Shown here: positions 22,730 through 33,081 of the stretch, one piece after another
Numbering within the stretch: position 1 is the first letter of the stretch
Layout: each line of letters starts with the position of its first letter
NCBI GenBank assembly: GCA_027579435.1
Contig: JANBPK010001557.1
Location: forward strand, 1-33,081
Reading direction: 5' to 3'
Source: Candolleomyces eurysporus
Taxonomy: Eukaryota > Basidiomycota > Agaricomycetes > Agaricales > Psathyrellaceae
DNA: 33,081 nt
The notes under the pieces: model-generated
Seen by the model: only the letters and a program-made list of their open reading frames with translations
Told to the model about the DNA's origin: nothing
Databases searched by the model: none
Program-made: the position numbers and the translations under genes

Positions 22730-23132
22730 TCAGGGTTCCATCTCCTCGTCTCTGGGCACCCAGTTGATGCTGCGAAGGTAAGCGTAGGCAATAACCTTCT
22801 TGGCCGCATTTCGCCTGGAGGCCGACGCACGACCCTGCTCAACGCCATTAACTAAATTGGTTTCAATGGGTGGGTACCAGTGTGAGCGTGAGTCGTTGTC
22901 CGGAAAGAAATCGAGAGAAGCGAGAAATGGGAATGATAGATCTACTCACCTAGCAAACGTACGGTATGCATATTGGGGATTCTACAGTGTAGAACTTCCC
23001 ACTGGGAACCGGGGACTTGATTGTGGACAATTTGGACGTAATCTGGGACAGATGATACGATAGCCTTGTCAGATGAAGCACTGGGGGGAAGACGCATCGG
23101 CAAAACTGACCGCGTGTGGAGTCTTGGGACAT
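22730..23132 (-). CDS. small double-stranded-RNA-binding-domain-like protein (78 aa)
   Basis: Three exons, 23132-23111, 23042-22950 and 22851-22730, with introns of 68 and 98 nt; 79 codons close in frame. After seven residues the product is essentially one compact domain: a short helix (DYVQIVHNQV), a strand with QWEVLHCRIP, then VNGVEQGRASASRRNAAKK followed by a helix ending YAYLRSINWVP. This matches the dsRBD order (W-x-V-x-C strand, G-x-G turn, Ser/basic residues before the Ala-Lys-rich second helix, where Lys contacts RNA). Helix 1 is shorter than usual. Very small dsRBD-only proteins are frequent in mushroom genomes; function unknown. A TATA box sits 71 nt upstream. Domain assignment is by eye and moderate. 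Confidence 0.6.
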
Positions 23133-23202
23133 CTTGTTGAAGGGATAGCTCGGTGGAATGCTTGGGAGATAATGATGAGGGATTGGGAGTCCAACGGCAA
23201 GG

Positions 23203-23210
23203 TTTATATA
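23203..23210 (-). promoter_or_regulatory. TATA box of the dsRBD-like gene
   Basis: TATATAAA on the minus strand, about 71 nt before the ATG at 23132; a strong core match at a normal distance. Confidence 0.5.
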
Positions 23211-25397
23211 TGAAAAGGCTTCACCTCAGAGCCACGATCTACTACGTTTTATCCACCGTTTTGGGTTCCATTCTTTGAGTTCCGTTTGCCGTTGGCTCAG
23301 TGCCTCAATCGCTTTATGGGACAATCTTAGGAATTAGAAGGAAAGGCAAAGCTATAACGTTCGCTATTATTTCCATGGCTCAAACGGCAAACTCGGAGGA
23401 TGTGTCGTCGACTGCAGCACTGTCCAAAAATTAATGTCAGAGTCATTTCTCAGAATATGGTCGAGTTTCTGGGACGGCATATGCATTCTTTGTAGATAAT
23501 TTCTGCTTGCTTGCGTGAAACCGTGGAGATAGGAAGAAGACTCAAGTTCCGGTTCTTCCATCTTCAGAAATCAGTGCATATCTATCTGTGGTCAAGGAGT
23601 TGGCCTCAAGCCGTCGGCCCAGCCCTATAACAAGGGTGTATGTGGGTGCTGTTTAACATTTATCTCCTTAAAAGAAGCAAAGGTGATTGGCTATACCTCA
23701 CTTCGTGATGCGTTAGATACTGTGCCGCATAGTTTCTCAGTTTATTCTATTAGATTTTGGGTGTAGAATTGTGAAATATTTTTTCTTTTGTGCTTCCAAT
23801 TATGTTCTTGCATCAGTTGAGATGCAAAGCCGGGCAGCGAGTCTTTAAGCGCTATGTGACGATCATCGCCAATCCATTCATGACTCATCGTCCGAAGTAG
23901 AAACAAGGCCGATCGCAGTCAAGACACCTATCCTCGTCAGTTCGTAAGGGGTCATCTGAGCCTGAAACGTCATCCTTGTTGACTTCCTGAAAGGCTATCT
24001 GAAAAGCCATCTGTCTGGGACCCGCTCGGAAAGTCGAGCCTATGTTTCCCTCCGGCGCCTAGCTCCGTGTTCGTAGGATTAAATCCAATGCAACTTCCGA
24101 GAGCTCACGCTCCAAATTGTGTTGCGCCGCGATATACGGAAGCACGCATGACTCTGAACCNGTGCATTTTTTGTTGCTTTTCCAGATCTAAGCATCGGAA
24201 GATAGCAGTATACAGCACGATCGTTTCTGAACTCTTTCACGTCATAGTTGCTACGGTGCTGATTTCTCCGGCGCTCCTTTTACGCAGTCACACGTACTAG
24301 AAGGAGGTAGAGTTCTACACTCTGTACCAGGCTCTCCGGCTTCCCCTTCAAGAGTACTGCGCGAGCCCAGCCCATACAAGCGCTCAGCCGGTCCGAGTCA
24401 GCCTCGGCGCCAATCGCGCGGTGCTCAAATATTTTAAGCTCCGGCCAAGGGCTCACCTTCTACCCTTTCAAGGTTCTATATGTTTTTGGAACGTTTGGAG
24501 GTCAGGACAGGGGTACGACACTGATCGCGCCAACCTGTAGCTCGAGATCAGGTCTTAGTTCGGAAACCGTCTTGAATCAGTGCATTGGACATGAAGCAAG
24601 TCCATCGAGATGGATACCTCGATTTCTTGATATCGAACGATCAGAAATCAGAACCTCTGACTATTATCTTATCTCAGGTGCAGGTCCGACTGGGCCGCCG
24701 TTGTATCGAAAACAACATGGTTTCACAAGATCGAAAACGCTTCAAGACCATCATCTGATGCCTCGTCTTCGAATGAATATTCTGCCAATTGGCTGCGCCG
24801 CCGGCCAGTCCTGAGCCAAGGGGCTATGGTGGTCTAGGGCAACATGTGTTCACGCCACGAGGCTTCACCTTTCACTTTCACCCTATCAAGTGACCTACTC
24901 TGGAATCTCTACTATGCTCAATCCTCCGACCTTCTCGCTTCGGCCATTCAGGCAAGCCCTGGGGAACATTATTATGCCGAGAGATTTCCCAATGCATTAC
25001 CGTCATGAATGTTTCTCGCACATTAAAACCGACACCCTTGAATTGTTGCGATTTACGCCAGAATCTTGACGAATTGGGTTGCTAAGCCAAAGGAGATTGA
25101 GGATCATCCACGTCACAATCCAAAGATGTTGCTGTCATTGATAATCGATAACCTAGTTTTCACACTAGCTACCGCACATGCCTCTTGGCGGGCGCTGGGA
25201 GAAGTGCATTGAATACGGCTAGGCCGCCTTACTAGCCCCTCATCTGTCAGGTCTGTCATTCTAAAACGCCGACATGAATGTGTCGAAGTCGGGGAGGTTA
25301 GTAAGAACACTCTTCTTCACACTTTGCTGATCAAGGCCCAGAGAATTTCGAAGCTCCCAGTCATCGTCGTTGGAGGCTGCAAAGGCTACGGACTCGC
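23211..25397. other. 2.2 kb intergenic, nothing convincing
   Basis: Both strands hold only short frames without motifs. I see no repeat, transposon end or RNA gene. It separates the divergent dsRBD-like and dehydrogenase genes. Confidence 0.45.
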
Positions 25398-25404
25398 TAT
25401 ATAA
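25398..25404 (+). promoter_or_regulatory. TATA box of the dehydrogenase gene
   Basis: TATATAA about 41 nt before the ATG at 25445, which implies a leader of only some 10-20 nt. Confidence 0.5.
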
Positions 25405-25444
25405 GACTTTCCAGACGAGACTACGATGACCAACAAGCTCTGAC

Positions 25445-26684
25445 ATGTCTTCTCCTCTCGTCTGGTTAATTACAGGGACCTCGTATGGCGGTTTCCTTTG
25501 TATTCTGTTCAACTCCACCGCTAATACAGCTCAGCTCTGGCCTTGGCCGTGATTTGGCGCTCGCTGCGTTGGCCCGCGGTGACAAAGTCATCGCCACGGC
25601 AAGAGGTCGAACTGTGTCCAAGCTCGAAGACCTCAAGACAGCTGGGGCTGCCACGTTGGAACTCGATGTTACTTCTCCTCTCGAGAAGTTGCATGAGGCT
25701 GCAAAGGAAGCTGTGAATATCTATGGTAAAATTGACGTCCTGGTCAACAATGCTGGTCAGCTGCAATGTCTTGATCATTACTAGTAGATCTCCCTGATAT
25801 CTGTTATCTAGGCTACATGCTCGTCGGCGCGATAGAGGAGAGCACGTAAGTAAAGTCCGAAGAGCGATTTCACATGCAAGTTGAATTCCCATGATCGCTG
25901 TTTCAGCCCGGAGGAAACGTTTGACCAATTTAAGTGAGTCATTTAGGGTAGCGCTCAGACTCACTCTCACCGGCTTTACAGTACAAACGTTTTTGGAGCA
26001 TTGAATGTCGCTCGAGCGATCCTTCCCTACATGAGGGAGAAAAAGAGTGGTACTATCATATGGATGGGTTCTGTTGGTGGATGGCAGTGAGTTTATACCT
26101 CTTCGGCTTCCGCAGTCCATTTCTAACCGCAGCTATCCACAGATCTGTTCCCTATGGCGGGCTATACGCCACAACTAAATGGGCATTGAGAGGTAATGTG
26201 CCACTTTTTCATACTTTCAGGCTTTGCTAACCTATTCAAAGGGATCTCGGAGACATTGAATGATGAAATCTCGCCACTCGGGTTGAGGAGCGTTTGCATT
26301 GACCTTGGGTACTTCCGAACCTCGTTCCTTGGAGGCACCCAACGAGGACCCCCCGTTTCTCGCATTCCCGACTACCAACCCTTGACTGAAGCTGCGGAGG
26401 CCCGTTTCCAAGGTGTGCATCATTGGCTATTCCCAATATTGTTTCAACATTAAACACCGTTTACAGCTTATAACGGGAAGCAACCTGGCAATCCGGCAAT
26501 TGCTGTCGAACTACTGGTGGATCTCCTTCATGGAGACGGAAATACGCAAGGAAAATCATTCCCTACGACCATCAATCTTGGATCCGACTCTTATTCTGTG
26601 GCAAAGAAAGCTTCAGAGGATGCCCTCATCCGTCTCGAAGAATGGAAGACTGTTTCGTACAGCACAGATTTCGAGCAGCATTAG
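25445..26684 (+). CDS. classical short-chain dehydrogenase/reductase (287 aa)
   Basis: NAD(P)-dependent oxidoreductase with a Rossmann fold; substrate unknown. Eight exons: 25445-25482, 25535-25755, 25812-25845, 25907-25933, 25982-26086, 26143-26192, 26242-26412 and 26467-26684; 288 codons. Cofactor motif TGTSSGLG (residues 10-17, split by intron 1), NNAG (84-87), catalytic Ser137 in GSVGG, Tyr150 and Lys154 in YATTK, at the canonical spacing. The IATARG stretch after beta-2 has an Arg where NADP-dependent enzymes place a basic residue, so NADPH preference is likely. Length and the C-terminal GNPAIAVELLVDLLHGDG block fit the common fungal SDR group annotated as NAD(P)-binding protein, close to 17-beta-HSD-like reductases. 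No neighbouring pathway genes, so no role is assigned. Confidence 0.92.
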
Positions 26685-26958
26685 GAAGGTCGCTGCTGTT
26701 GCTAGGGTCAACCCTATTCAGTATCCTCTGTTTAAACTACGTACTCCTTTTGACCTGTGTTTCCGGATGAACCCAATGGAGAATCTTTTATCATGTATAT
26801 TTTCTTCGATTTTCGTCAGCGGCGTCATAACGCGACCGCATGGGATCAGATTTGGCCTGACGTCATTTGTCAGCCCATGGACATATGATCTCTGCTCTGG
26901 CATTACTTCCCACCACATCCACTGCATTCACTGCCCTCCGAGTACCCAACTTCAGACG

Positions 26959-27378
26959 ATGTTCAGGCTTATCTCCCAATCGCGATCTCTCGCTACCGTT
27001 CGCTCAAGTCATCACAGCCGTATTGCCCCTGCGAGCTCCAGGCTGCTCTCGTCCAAACCCAAGGACAGCTCCAGTCATACCGCCGACTCATACGCGAAGG
27101 ACGACGTGGATCCTACTCCTCCACAGGACAGCACCATTTTCCGTGTGGATAATAGCGGATCTGAAACTTCTCAAAAGCCTTATGAACCAGCGACGGGCCA
27201 ATGGAGCCGTGCAGGCGCTCGGACCTCGGAATACGAACACACGCGAGGCAACTACACCACGGAGGGTGGACCAGGCTTGAGATACGGAGCAAAGGAGGAA
27301 TATAACAAGGAGAAGGGCCCCGAAACCCCTAAGCGGGATGAGGGTCCTGAGAACAAATCTCGAGGAGGGCGAGCATAA
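26959..27378 (+). CDS. small putative mitochondrial protein (139 aa)
   Basis: Single exon. The N terminus is rich in Arg and Ser with no acidic residue for about 34 residues (MFRLISQSRSLATVRSSHHS, then RIAPASSRLLSSK), a typical mitochondrial presequence, and ends near a possible R-LLSS cleavage site. The rest is very hydrophilic, with motifs SSSHTADSYAKDDVD, PYEPATGQWSRAG and a Lys/Glu/Gly-rich tail, so it is probably unstructured. Proteins with this SHTADSYAKD-type segment occur in many basidiomycetes, but I know no function. It lies 274 nt after the dehydrogenase on the same strand and tail-to-tail with the DUF4246 gene. Confidence 0.72.
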   Translation: MFRLISQSRSLATVRSSHHSRIAPASSRLLSSKPKDSSSHTADSYAKDDVDPTPPQDSTIFRVDNSGSETSQKPYEPATGQWSRAGARTSEYEHTRGNYTTEGGPGLRYGAKEEYNKEKGPETPKRDEGPENKSRGGRA

Positions 27379-27663
27379 TGGGCTTGCCGACTCAAGTACG
27401 TCGATCTTCCCTAACTTGTCCCTGACTTCCAAACTGACCATACGGCGAAGATGAATTGTGGAATGGATGACCATGAAGCTTGTATAAAATCGAATTGTAT
27501 TATCAACGCAATGCCATTGAAGTGATGTCCTTCACCAAACGCCTTTACCCCAATCGTCAACCCTTGTATGAGACACGAACATGATTCATAGAAAACGGAC
27601 GCGCCATGACAACCCTCGATTGCAGAATCCAAGTCAGAACTGGGTCCGTACCCCATCCACTTC

Positions 27664-29716
27664 TTAAAATGGCGAGGAAGATTCGCTCATAGATCCGAAG
27701 ACCTTCGTGTATTCTGAGACAAGCTGAGTGCGTTCTTTGATCAGCTCGGTTCGAGTATCTTTGGCTTCCTTCATCGTTATTGGCGACGGCTCTATCTCCT
27801 GGAACACGAGCTCCAAGAGCTCCGCTGGTAGCCGATGCAATCCCACCCTGGCCCGCTGGCGAAGCCCTGGTTTTATGACTCCCTCAGTCACCTCCTCGCA
27901 CCACGTACTGAATCGTTGCCACGGAACTTCGGCAGTACTGATGATTCGGACGTTGGGGTCCACCAGGTGGAGAATGAGCATCTTGCGGTGCCCTGGCTGT
28001 TGGATATTCTGCAGGGTGACCGGTTCGACCTTGTTCTGGAGAATGTTGGGGTATGAGATGAGTCGTCCTTGCTTCATCTCTACGCTTCCGACCCATTGAA
28101 TTTGGGGCTGGTATTGGTTGACTCGATACGTCTTGTACCATCCTAATGGAAACTCTGCATCGTCGGCCATGATTTGGGTCAGTTCGTCTTCTAACACGCC
28201 ATCTTTCCATCTTTGACGGAAAGAAATGTTGCTCGGCATGATATTCTCGGTGGAGTAATCATAGACCGCGGTGGCGACGATGTGCTCGTTCTGAAGAGTG
28301 AGGAATCTCAGAATTTTTATACATGACGCCAGATCTTGGGTGCCCGTGCTTACCATTTGTCCTTCAAGGTGCCATTTTCCACCACTGTACTTGGATTTCT
28401 TCGGTGTCAACTCTACCGACTCCATCCTCACGATAATCTGCAAAGGAATTCCCTTCCTTCCATATCGCTCGATAAGGCTAAACGAAAAGGGTTTATTCGC
28501 TGGAGTGAACTCGGCTTGCATCGCTGCGTGTTTTGCAGGCGTTTGCTTCGACCTATCCTGCCAGAATTTCTCTCGTCTCTTGTTTATCCGGCGTGTCGGT
28601 ACATAGTTGAAATCTGCCAGTGGCGCTAGGGTGGCATCCCAGAGAGGTATAGCTGCGCTGATTACATCCTCAATCATGCGGTAGAGATTCGCATGGTACT
28701 GAGGATGGAGATTGTTGATGTATGTTAAGATCCTGTGCGGCCTCCATTAGCATTGAAAATGTGGATCCTGAGGTATAGATCACGCACTTCGCTGTGCCTG
28801 TCCCTATGTCGACGTTACACGGCAGCCATTGAAATTTAGAGCTGTAAGTGTTAACAACCTCTCCATTGCGCGTTCTTCCTAGCCTTGAGTGTTCGGAAGG
28901 CACTGGAATGAGCGAGCCCATCCCACACTTTGCGATGCAGTTTTCCATAGTCAAGACATCCTCTCCGATACCAAGAATCTTCGTTCGACCATATACCAGT
29001 GGAGAAAGACCAGGGTCAAGTAGATTGACCACTTTGTAGAATGAGTCAGGTTGCCAGTCTTTGTCTTTGGTTGGAACGTCCTCCAGGATCTTCACGGCGC
29101 GGACGAGCCCTTCTCGTGTTTGTCGCAGAACAGCTTTATCCGACTTCACGACTCCGCCATTGTAAACGGGTATGACGCCGAAGACGTCCTTGTCAAATCG
29201 GGTAGCCAATTGCCTGAGTTCCTCAAAACACCAGTCGACCATTCGTTCCGTCATGCCCTTGAAGTCATTCGCGGTCATGGCATCCGTCTTCCATCCTCTT
29301 AACACCGCAGGATCTTGAATCTGGGATGAAAGAGACGCTTTCAGCCAAGCATTCACCCATTCCTGAGAGTGGATTCTCTCTTACAGTCGTCGACCATTGA
29401 GGTATGTCCGTGATGTAGTTCATGAAACGGAGCATTTCCAACTCCTTGACCCTCAAAATGGGTAGCCTATCGAGTTTGTTAAGGACTATTGATCAAGGCG
29501 AAATGCTGACTGTCACACGTACCGTGCCCCTTTGAGCCGGCCATCCATTAAGTCGAGCTCGAGTCCATTACGCAGTGGTTCCCCACGGTAACCTGGATCA
29601 TGCGGCAGAGGGAACAGGTTTAAATGCCTTCCATAGCCTGGAAGGTACTTGATCTTCGAGCTCGTAAAATCACAGGAAAGTGCGAGAGAGGTGGTTGGGA
29701 CTGTCCAGGGTAGCAT
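27664..29716 (-). CDS. DUF4246 family protein (about 639 aa)
   Basis: Fungal family of unknown function. Exons 29716-29523, 29466-28788 (with an anomaly at 29384-29363) and 28732-27664. Family landmarks in order: YLPGYGRHLNLFPLPHD, VKELEMLRFMNYITD, MVDWCFEELRQ, VVKSDKAV, LLDPGLSPLVYGRTKIL, FQWLPCNVDIG, TYINNLHPQYHANLY, GGKWHLEGQM, then a C-terminal LPAELLELVFQEIEPSP and MKEAKDTRTELIKER. The junctions at 29523/29466 and 28788/28732 restore family motifs exactly. Inside exon 2 the frame shifts by one between PQWSTT and EWVNAWLK. Either a 22-nt stretch with GTAAG..CTCAG ends is removed, which gives 640 in-frame codons, or the gene carries a frameshift. Without resolving this the protein is of uncertain integrity; the rest is well conserved. 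Confidence 0.85.
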
Positions 29717-31339
29717 CGCGTTGAATTGAGGATGGGCAACTCAACGGCCTTGTGAGAGTCGACTGTCGGGGGGAGAGGCCCGAGTGGGACCCCATTAAAT
29801 GAGGTTTGCGTGAGAGACTTGGGAAGGAAAAGATGCTTCACTGTAGCTGTTTGATGCAGCTCGGCGTCGATTATTATGAGTCGATAGTGACTCTGAGCCA
29901 ATCCCGCTTAGTGTGAAGCGTGAGTCATGATCACGGCCTCCCGCCCAAAACAGGGCGCATCAACCCCGGATCAGGTTGGATCAGGCGGGTGGACCAAACA
30001 ATTTCTCTCCAGGAGTTTCCCCAGCTCCTGCTTCTGCATCACAACCACAAGAAATATGACCAGCTTTTCCAACTTTGTTTCATTGGAAACCTTTTCCATG
30101 CAACCCAAACTTTGAGCGTTGCTGCAGATCCCGGAACAGAGCTCCGAGCCTCATATGCTCATATGCATGGTCAGGGGTATTTATCTTTGGATTGGACGAC
30201 CACTGCGAACGGAATTTGGAAGTGCCTTGCTGTAACACGCAGTAATTTATTATCACTGTATGCGCTGTCTTCAATTGTGGACTCGGTTCGCCTTGATTCA
30301 AAGTCGTGACAACGTGCTTGGAGGATATCAAAAAGGATGGTGTAACGATTCTTGAATTTAAGGAAGATTTTTTGCGGCTTATAATTGATTTAATTGATTC
30401 AGTATTGTCACATGCAGTGCTCAATCTCCTTTTCTCCCCTTCCCTTGTCGACGCTATGGATTTTAGGGATTTTTCCTCGGGATTTGTCGTCCTCCGTCCT
30501 CCGTCTTCTCAGATGTTCTGCATGCGAGGCCATGACAAAGACGAGGACGCATCACAAGCACAACCACGGGCATTTAAATGTAGGTGTGCGACTTTATCTC
30601 TCAGACTTGGATTTTCGTGAACTGAAGGCGTGCTGATTCAGTGGAGCAACGGGCCCTGAGCCATACGAACCGTGCACATCAGTTCCCGGCGACTTCCAAT
30701 AACCGTACTCGGGGAACAATGCAATTACGATGGATTCTCCAGGTACGATGCAGACTTTTTTTAGGATTGCTGGAAAATCAAGATCAAGTTTGTTCCCAGC
30801 GTCCGACACGCTCAATCACCAGTTTGTGCTAGGAGCCCTTCCAATCGGCAGAACGGACTCACGCCCCTCGTTGTCATCCGGATACTAGGGTCGTAGTCTT
30901 CGGAAATATCATGCATTGGCTATATCACAGTTCGNCAAAAACGACCCCTCCTCGTTATCACGGGCTCTGCTGGCTCTGGAAGTCAGTGGTCATGCAAACC
31001 CCTCGACCTTGGACAAAAGCTTAAGCAAAAAAGTTAATTACCTCACTGTCAGGAAGGAAAGTAGGGCACTCTCGAAGCTAGCTTTAGGATTGGCGCTCCA
31101 GATTGCTTCCCGGTATCCGTCCATTCGCTTGTTTAGCCTTGGTGCTGTTGAAGGACACCCTGCCATTCTCGCCCCCTCCCTCGGTTTTCAATTGGAAAAA
31201 CTTATCCGCAGAGCAGTGACGGACGGGATCGACGAATGCGAGTCCGACGGGAATCAGACCCGCCTGCTCCAGGACCCTTTTCGCGTGGCGACTCCCTTGA
31301 AAGCCGAAGAGAAGGGGGGAAACTGATATTATATAAGAG
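29717..31339. other. 1.6 kb intergenic, no convincing gene
   Basis: Frames of 104-136 codons occur on the plus strand (29920-30309, 30306-30620 and 30916-31326), but they lack motifs, splice logic or, for the last, an ATG. I leave them out. Confidence 0.4.
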
Positions 31340-31672
31340 CTACTGTTTGAAAGGTCCCGGCTGAGGCCAGGTCAAAATTCCTACACCATGAGCAGTGGTA
31401 ACGTACTGTCCTTCGGGATCGGAGTCGGACGTTCTCATATACAGCTTACGAACCGTTGGCATCGTCGCATATTCGTCCCCGATAAGAATTTGTTGAAGTT
31501 CCCCCAACCTCTCAACCGTTGACCATTCATTCCGTTGACCACGGGCTCGCACTTATCCTCTTGGTATCTTCTTCTCCGGTCTTGACGTGTAACTCGTATA
31601 GATATTGGACTTGGTCACCGGGCTTGAGGCTTTTCGGCCAATCCTCTTGAGAAACCTTTACCAACCTCCCTA
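31340..31672 (-). pseudogene. truncated, frameshifted copy of the last exon of the right-edge gene
   Basis: On the minus strand this matches the C-terminal exon of the gene at 32049-33081: VKVSQEDWPKSLKPGDQVQY (compare VPQQSWPADLKPGDQVQY), WSTVERLGELQQILIGD, YATMPTVRKLYMRTSDSDP and HGVGILTWP, ending at TAG 31340-31342. A perfect 4-bp tandem duplication (GAATGAAT on the minus strand, near 31527-31534) shifts the frame between WSTE and WSTV; removing one copy restores it. The part corresponding to earlier exons is not found upstream, so only the last exon was duplicated or survived. A splice acceptor-like CTTAG precedes it. Confidence 0.75.
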
Positions 31673-32048
31673 AGAGGGGGCAGGGGGCGTTGGGTGTGAC
31701 GGTTACTCAGGTTTAGAGATCCCATTCCAGCCACCTTTTTCTATCCTCCAGCTTACGAGGATCTTCAATTAAGGTATCTATTTAAAGAGCTAGATTATGA
31801 CCATCCGCGAATTCCGATCCTCACCTGACTCGGTCTATTCTTGATACTTGTTCCCTCGTGCTGGGTATCTGTATCAAGCTATGTATCTTCCACGTTCCAT
31901 CAAGATTCATTCCAAAGTCGTTAGCCTACGCCAAACATGATAGCCTGATACATTGCACTGCTACATACTCTGCCTCTATTCTCTGAACGCTCGTACCGTA
32001 TCGGTCCTTGGACTGGACTAAGAGAATCAATTTTTTTTATATACACAG
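31673..32048. other. spacer between the duplicate fragment and the right-edge gene
   Basis: No homology to the upstream exons of the right-edge gene was seen here. AT-rich, with a T8 run and a TATATACAC string next to the stop codon of the gene, probably its 3' untranslated region. Confidence 0.4.
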
Positions 32049-33081
32049 TTATACCTTGATTGCTTGAGCATCCGAAGGCCAGGTCAAGATTCCAACACCT
32101 TCGATGGTAGCAATGTACTTGCCCTGGGGATCCGAATCCGACGTTCTCAAATATAGGGCACGAATCGTTGGCATCGTCGCATGCCCATCCCCGACATATA
32201 TTTGCTGGAGCTCCCCCAACGTCTCAACTTTTGACCACCCCTCCGACCAATCGCTCTCGCATACTAGCTCAGTGCTACTGCCTTTCTTGACATAGAGCTT
32301 GTATCGGTATTGAACCTGATCACCTGGCTTGAGGTCCGCCGGCCAGGACTGCTGTGGTACCTTGAGCATTTTCTGGTACTGAGTCAAAGGTATTAGCGAC
32401 AGGAACGAAGCAGAGAAGAGAGCATAAATAAACTAACCACTAAGGCGGGGCCATACTCAGGCTTCAACGGGTAGCGACCGCCCTGCTTATCGATGGTGCG
32501 GGACGCCAGTGTAACAATGTCGTCCAAACCCTGTATGAGGCCCTGGAACGTCTTGTCCATCTCAGCAGGAAGACGTCTCTTGTACTCAGCAAGAGCGTCC
32601 ACCATGAGCTCTTCGAGATAGGTGTCATCGAAGCTTCCATCTTCCTTCCCACCTGTAGGGGAGCCGATATGAAGGAATGGTCTGGCGGGTGAAGATGGCT
32701 TAGTCAGGAAATGGCGAGTGAAGAAGGTCAAATTTCTACTTACTTTGCCAGATTTTCAAGAGCCTGCCCCAGCGTGTCGCGGTTCTTAACCGTGACGAAG
32801 AATGATTTCTGCCCCGTGACATCGTCCAGCACATATCCTTGATAGCTGAACTCGCTTGACGCATGATAGCGGTCGTCAGCCAGTTCCCATCTTCCTGTCT
32901 TATCCATCTTGACCACACATCTCTCCAGCCGGTCCCGCTTGAGCCCTTCAATCTTTTCCTTAACGTCACTGCGGTACTGCTCGAAGAGACCGTTCACGGA
33001 GTCGAGGATGTTGGAAACTTCCCGCTTAGCTTCATTGTATAGCGAAATATTGCCTTGGTTACGTCCGAACTTTGCTATCGC
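32049..33081 (-). CDS. unidentified protein, 5' part beyond the window (303 aa visible)
   Basis: Three exons visible: 33081-32744 (open at the window edge), 32681-32438 and 32378-32049, with introns of 62 and 59 nt; junction frames agree (NLA-K-PFLHIG and GPALV-YQKMLKV). I do not recognise the family. The first part is helical and charged (NEAKREVSNILDSVNGLFEQ, DVKEKIEGLKRDRLERCVV), a beta-rich part follows (GRWELADDRYHASSEFSYQG, GQKSFFVTVKNRD), then a helix-rich block, and the last exon is beta-rich with DLKPGDQVQYRYKLYV, WSEGWSKVETLGELQQIYVG and EGVGILTWP. No signal peptide or membrane segment can be judged because the start is missing. The last exon exists a second time, broken, at 31340-31672. 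Confidence 0.7.

Noticed and set aside
25261..25518. 85-codon minus-strand frame with a plausible acidic C terminus
   Set aside because: It overlaps the promoter and first exon of the dehydrogenase in antisense and has no recognised motif or upstream exon.
29920..30620. Plus-strand frames of 129 and 104 codons
   Set aside because: No motifs, no support from splice sites; treated as chance.
30916..31326. 136-codon plus-strand frame
   Set aside because: It begins only with TTG, contains an n, and shows no motif or splice context.

Overview
The window is a stretch of a filamentous fungal nuclear genome, most likely a mushroom-forming basidiomycete (Agaricomycetes). The clues are many short introns (mostly 49-89 nt, GT..AG) that split even small genes, families seen mainly or only in Agaricomycetes (a DUF4246 protein, short two-cysteine secreted proteins, an eight-cysteine membrane protein family, an F-box/leucine-rich relic, a kinase-like protein with a Lys/Glu-rich insert), and a wood-decay gene relic (AA9 lytic polysaccharide monooxygenase). 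Undetermined bases (n) are concentrated between about 13.6 and 22.6 kb. Exon models below were built by eye from splice sites, frame continuity and family motifs; all complete models close in frame apart from one anomaly in the DUF4246 gene.

Layout. 0.9-2.1 kb: decayed AA9 gene (-). 2.7-5.2 kb: tandem pair of paralogous small secreted proteins (-). 6.8-7.7 kb: membrane-anchored Cys-rich protein (-). 9.7-13.7 kb: 12-exon superfamily 1 (UPF1-like) RNA/DNA helicase (+). 14.1-14.4 kb: 83-residue secreted protein (+). 14.8-15.7 kb: broken F-box gene (-). 16.2-18.1 kb: glucose-6-phosphate isomerase (+). 19.1-21.9 kb: kinase-like protein with a long charged insert (+). 22.7-23.1 kb: tiny dsRNA-binding-domain-like protein (-). 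25.4-26.7 kb: classical short-chain dehydrogenase (+). 27.0-27.4 kb: small putative mitochondrial protein (+). 27.7-29.7 kb: DUF4246 protein (-). 31.3-31.7 kb: truncated, frameshifted copy of the last exon of the unidentified gene that runs off the right edge (32.0-33.1 kb, -).

Functionally this is a mixed region. One core metabolic gene (GPI, the second step of glycolysis) and one nucleic-acid helicase sit among lineage-specific genes, secreted proteins and pseudogenes. No operon-like logic is expected or seen. No CRISPR array, intact transposon, rRNA or convincing tRNA was found. Three relics (AA9, F-box, C-terminal duplicate) show that this segment is losing duplicated or accessory genes, two of them through short tandem duplications that shift the frame.
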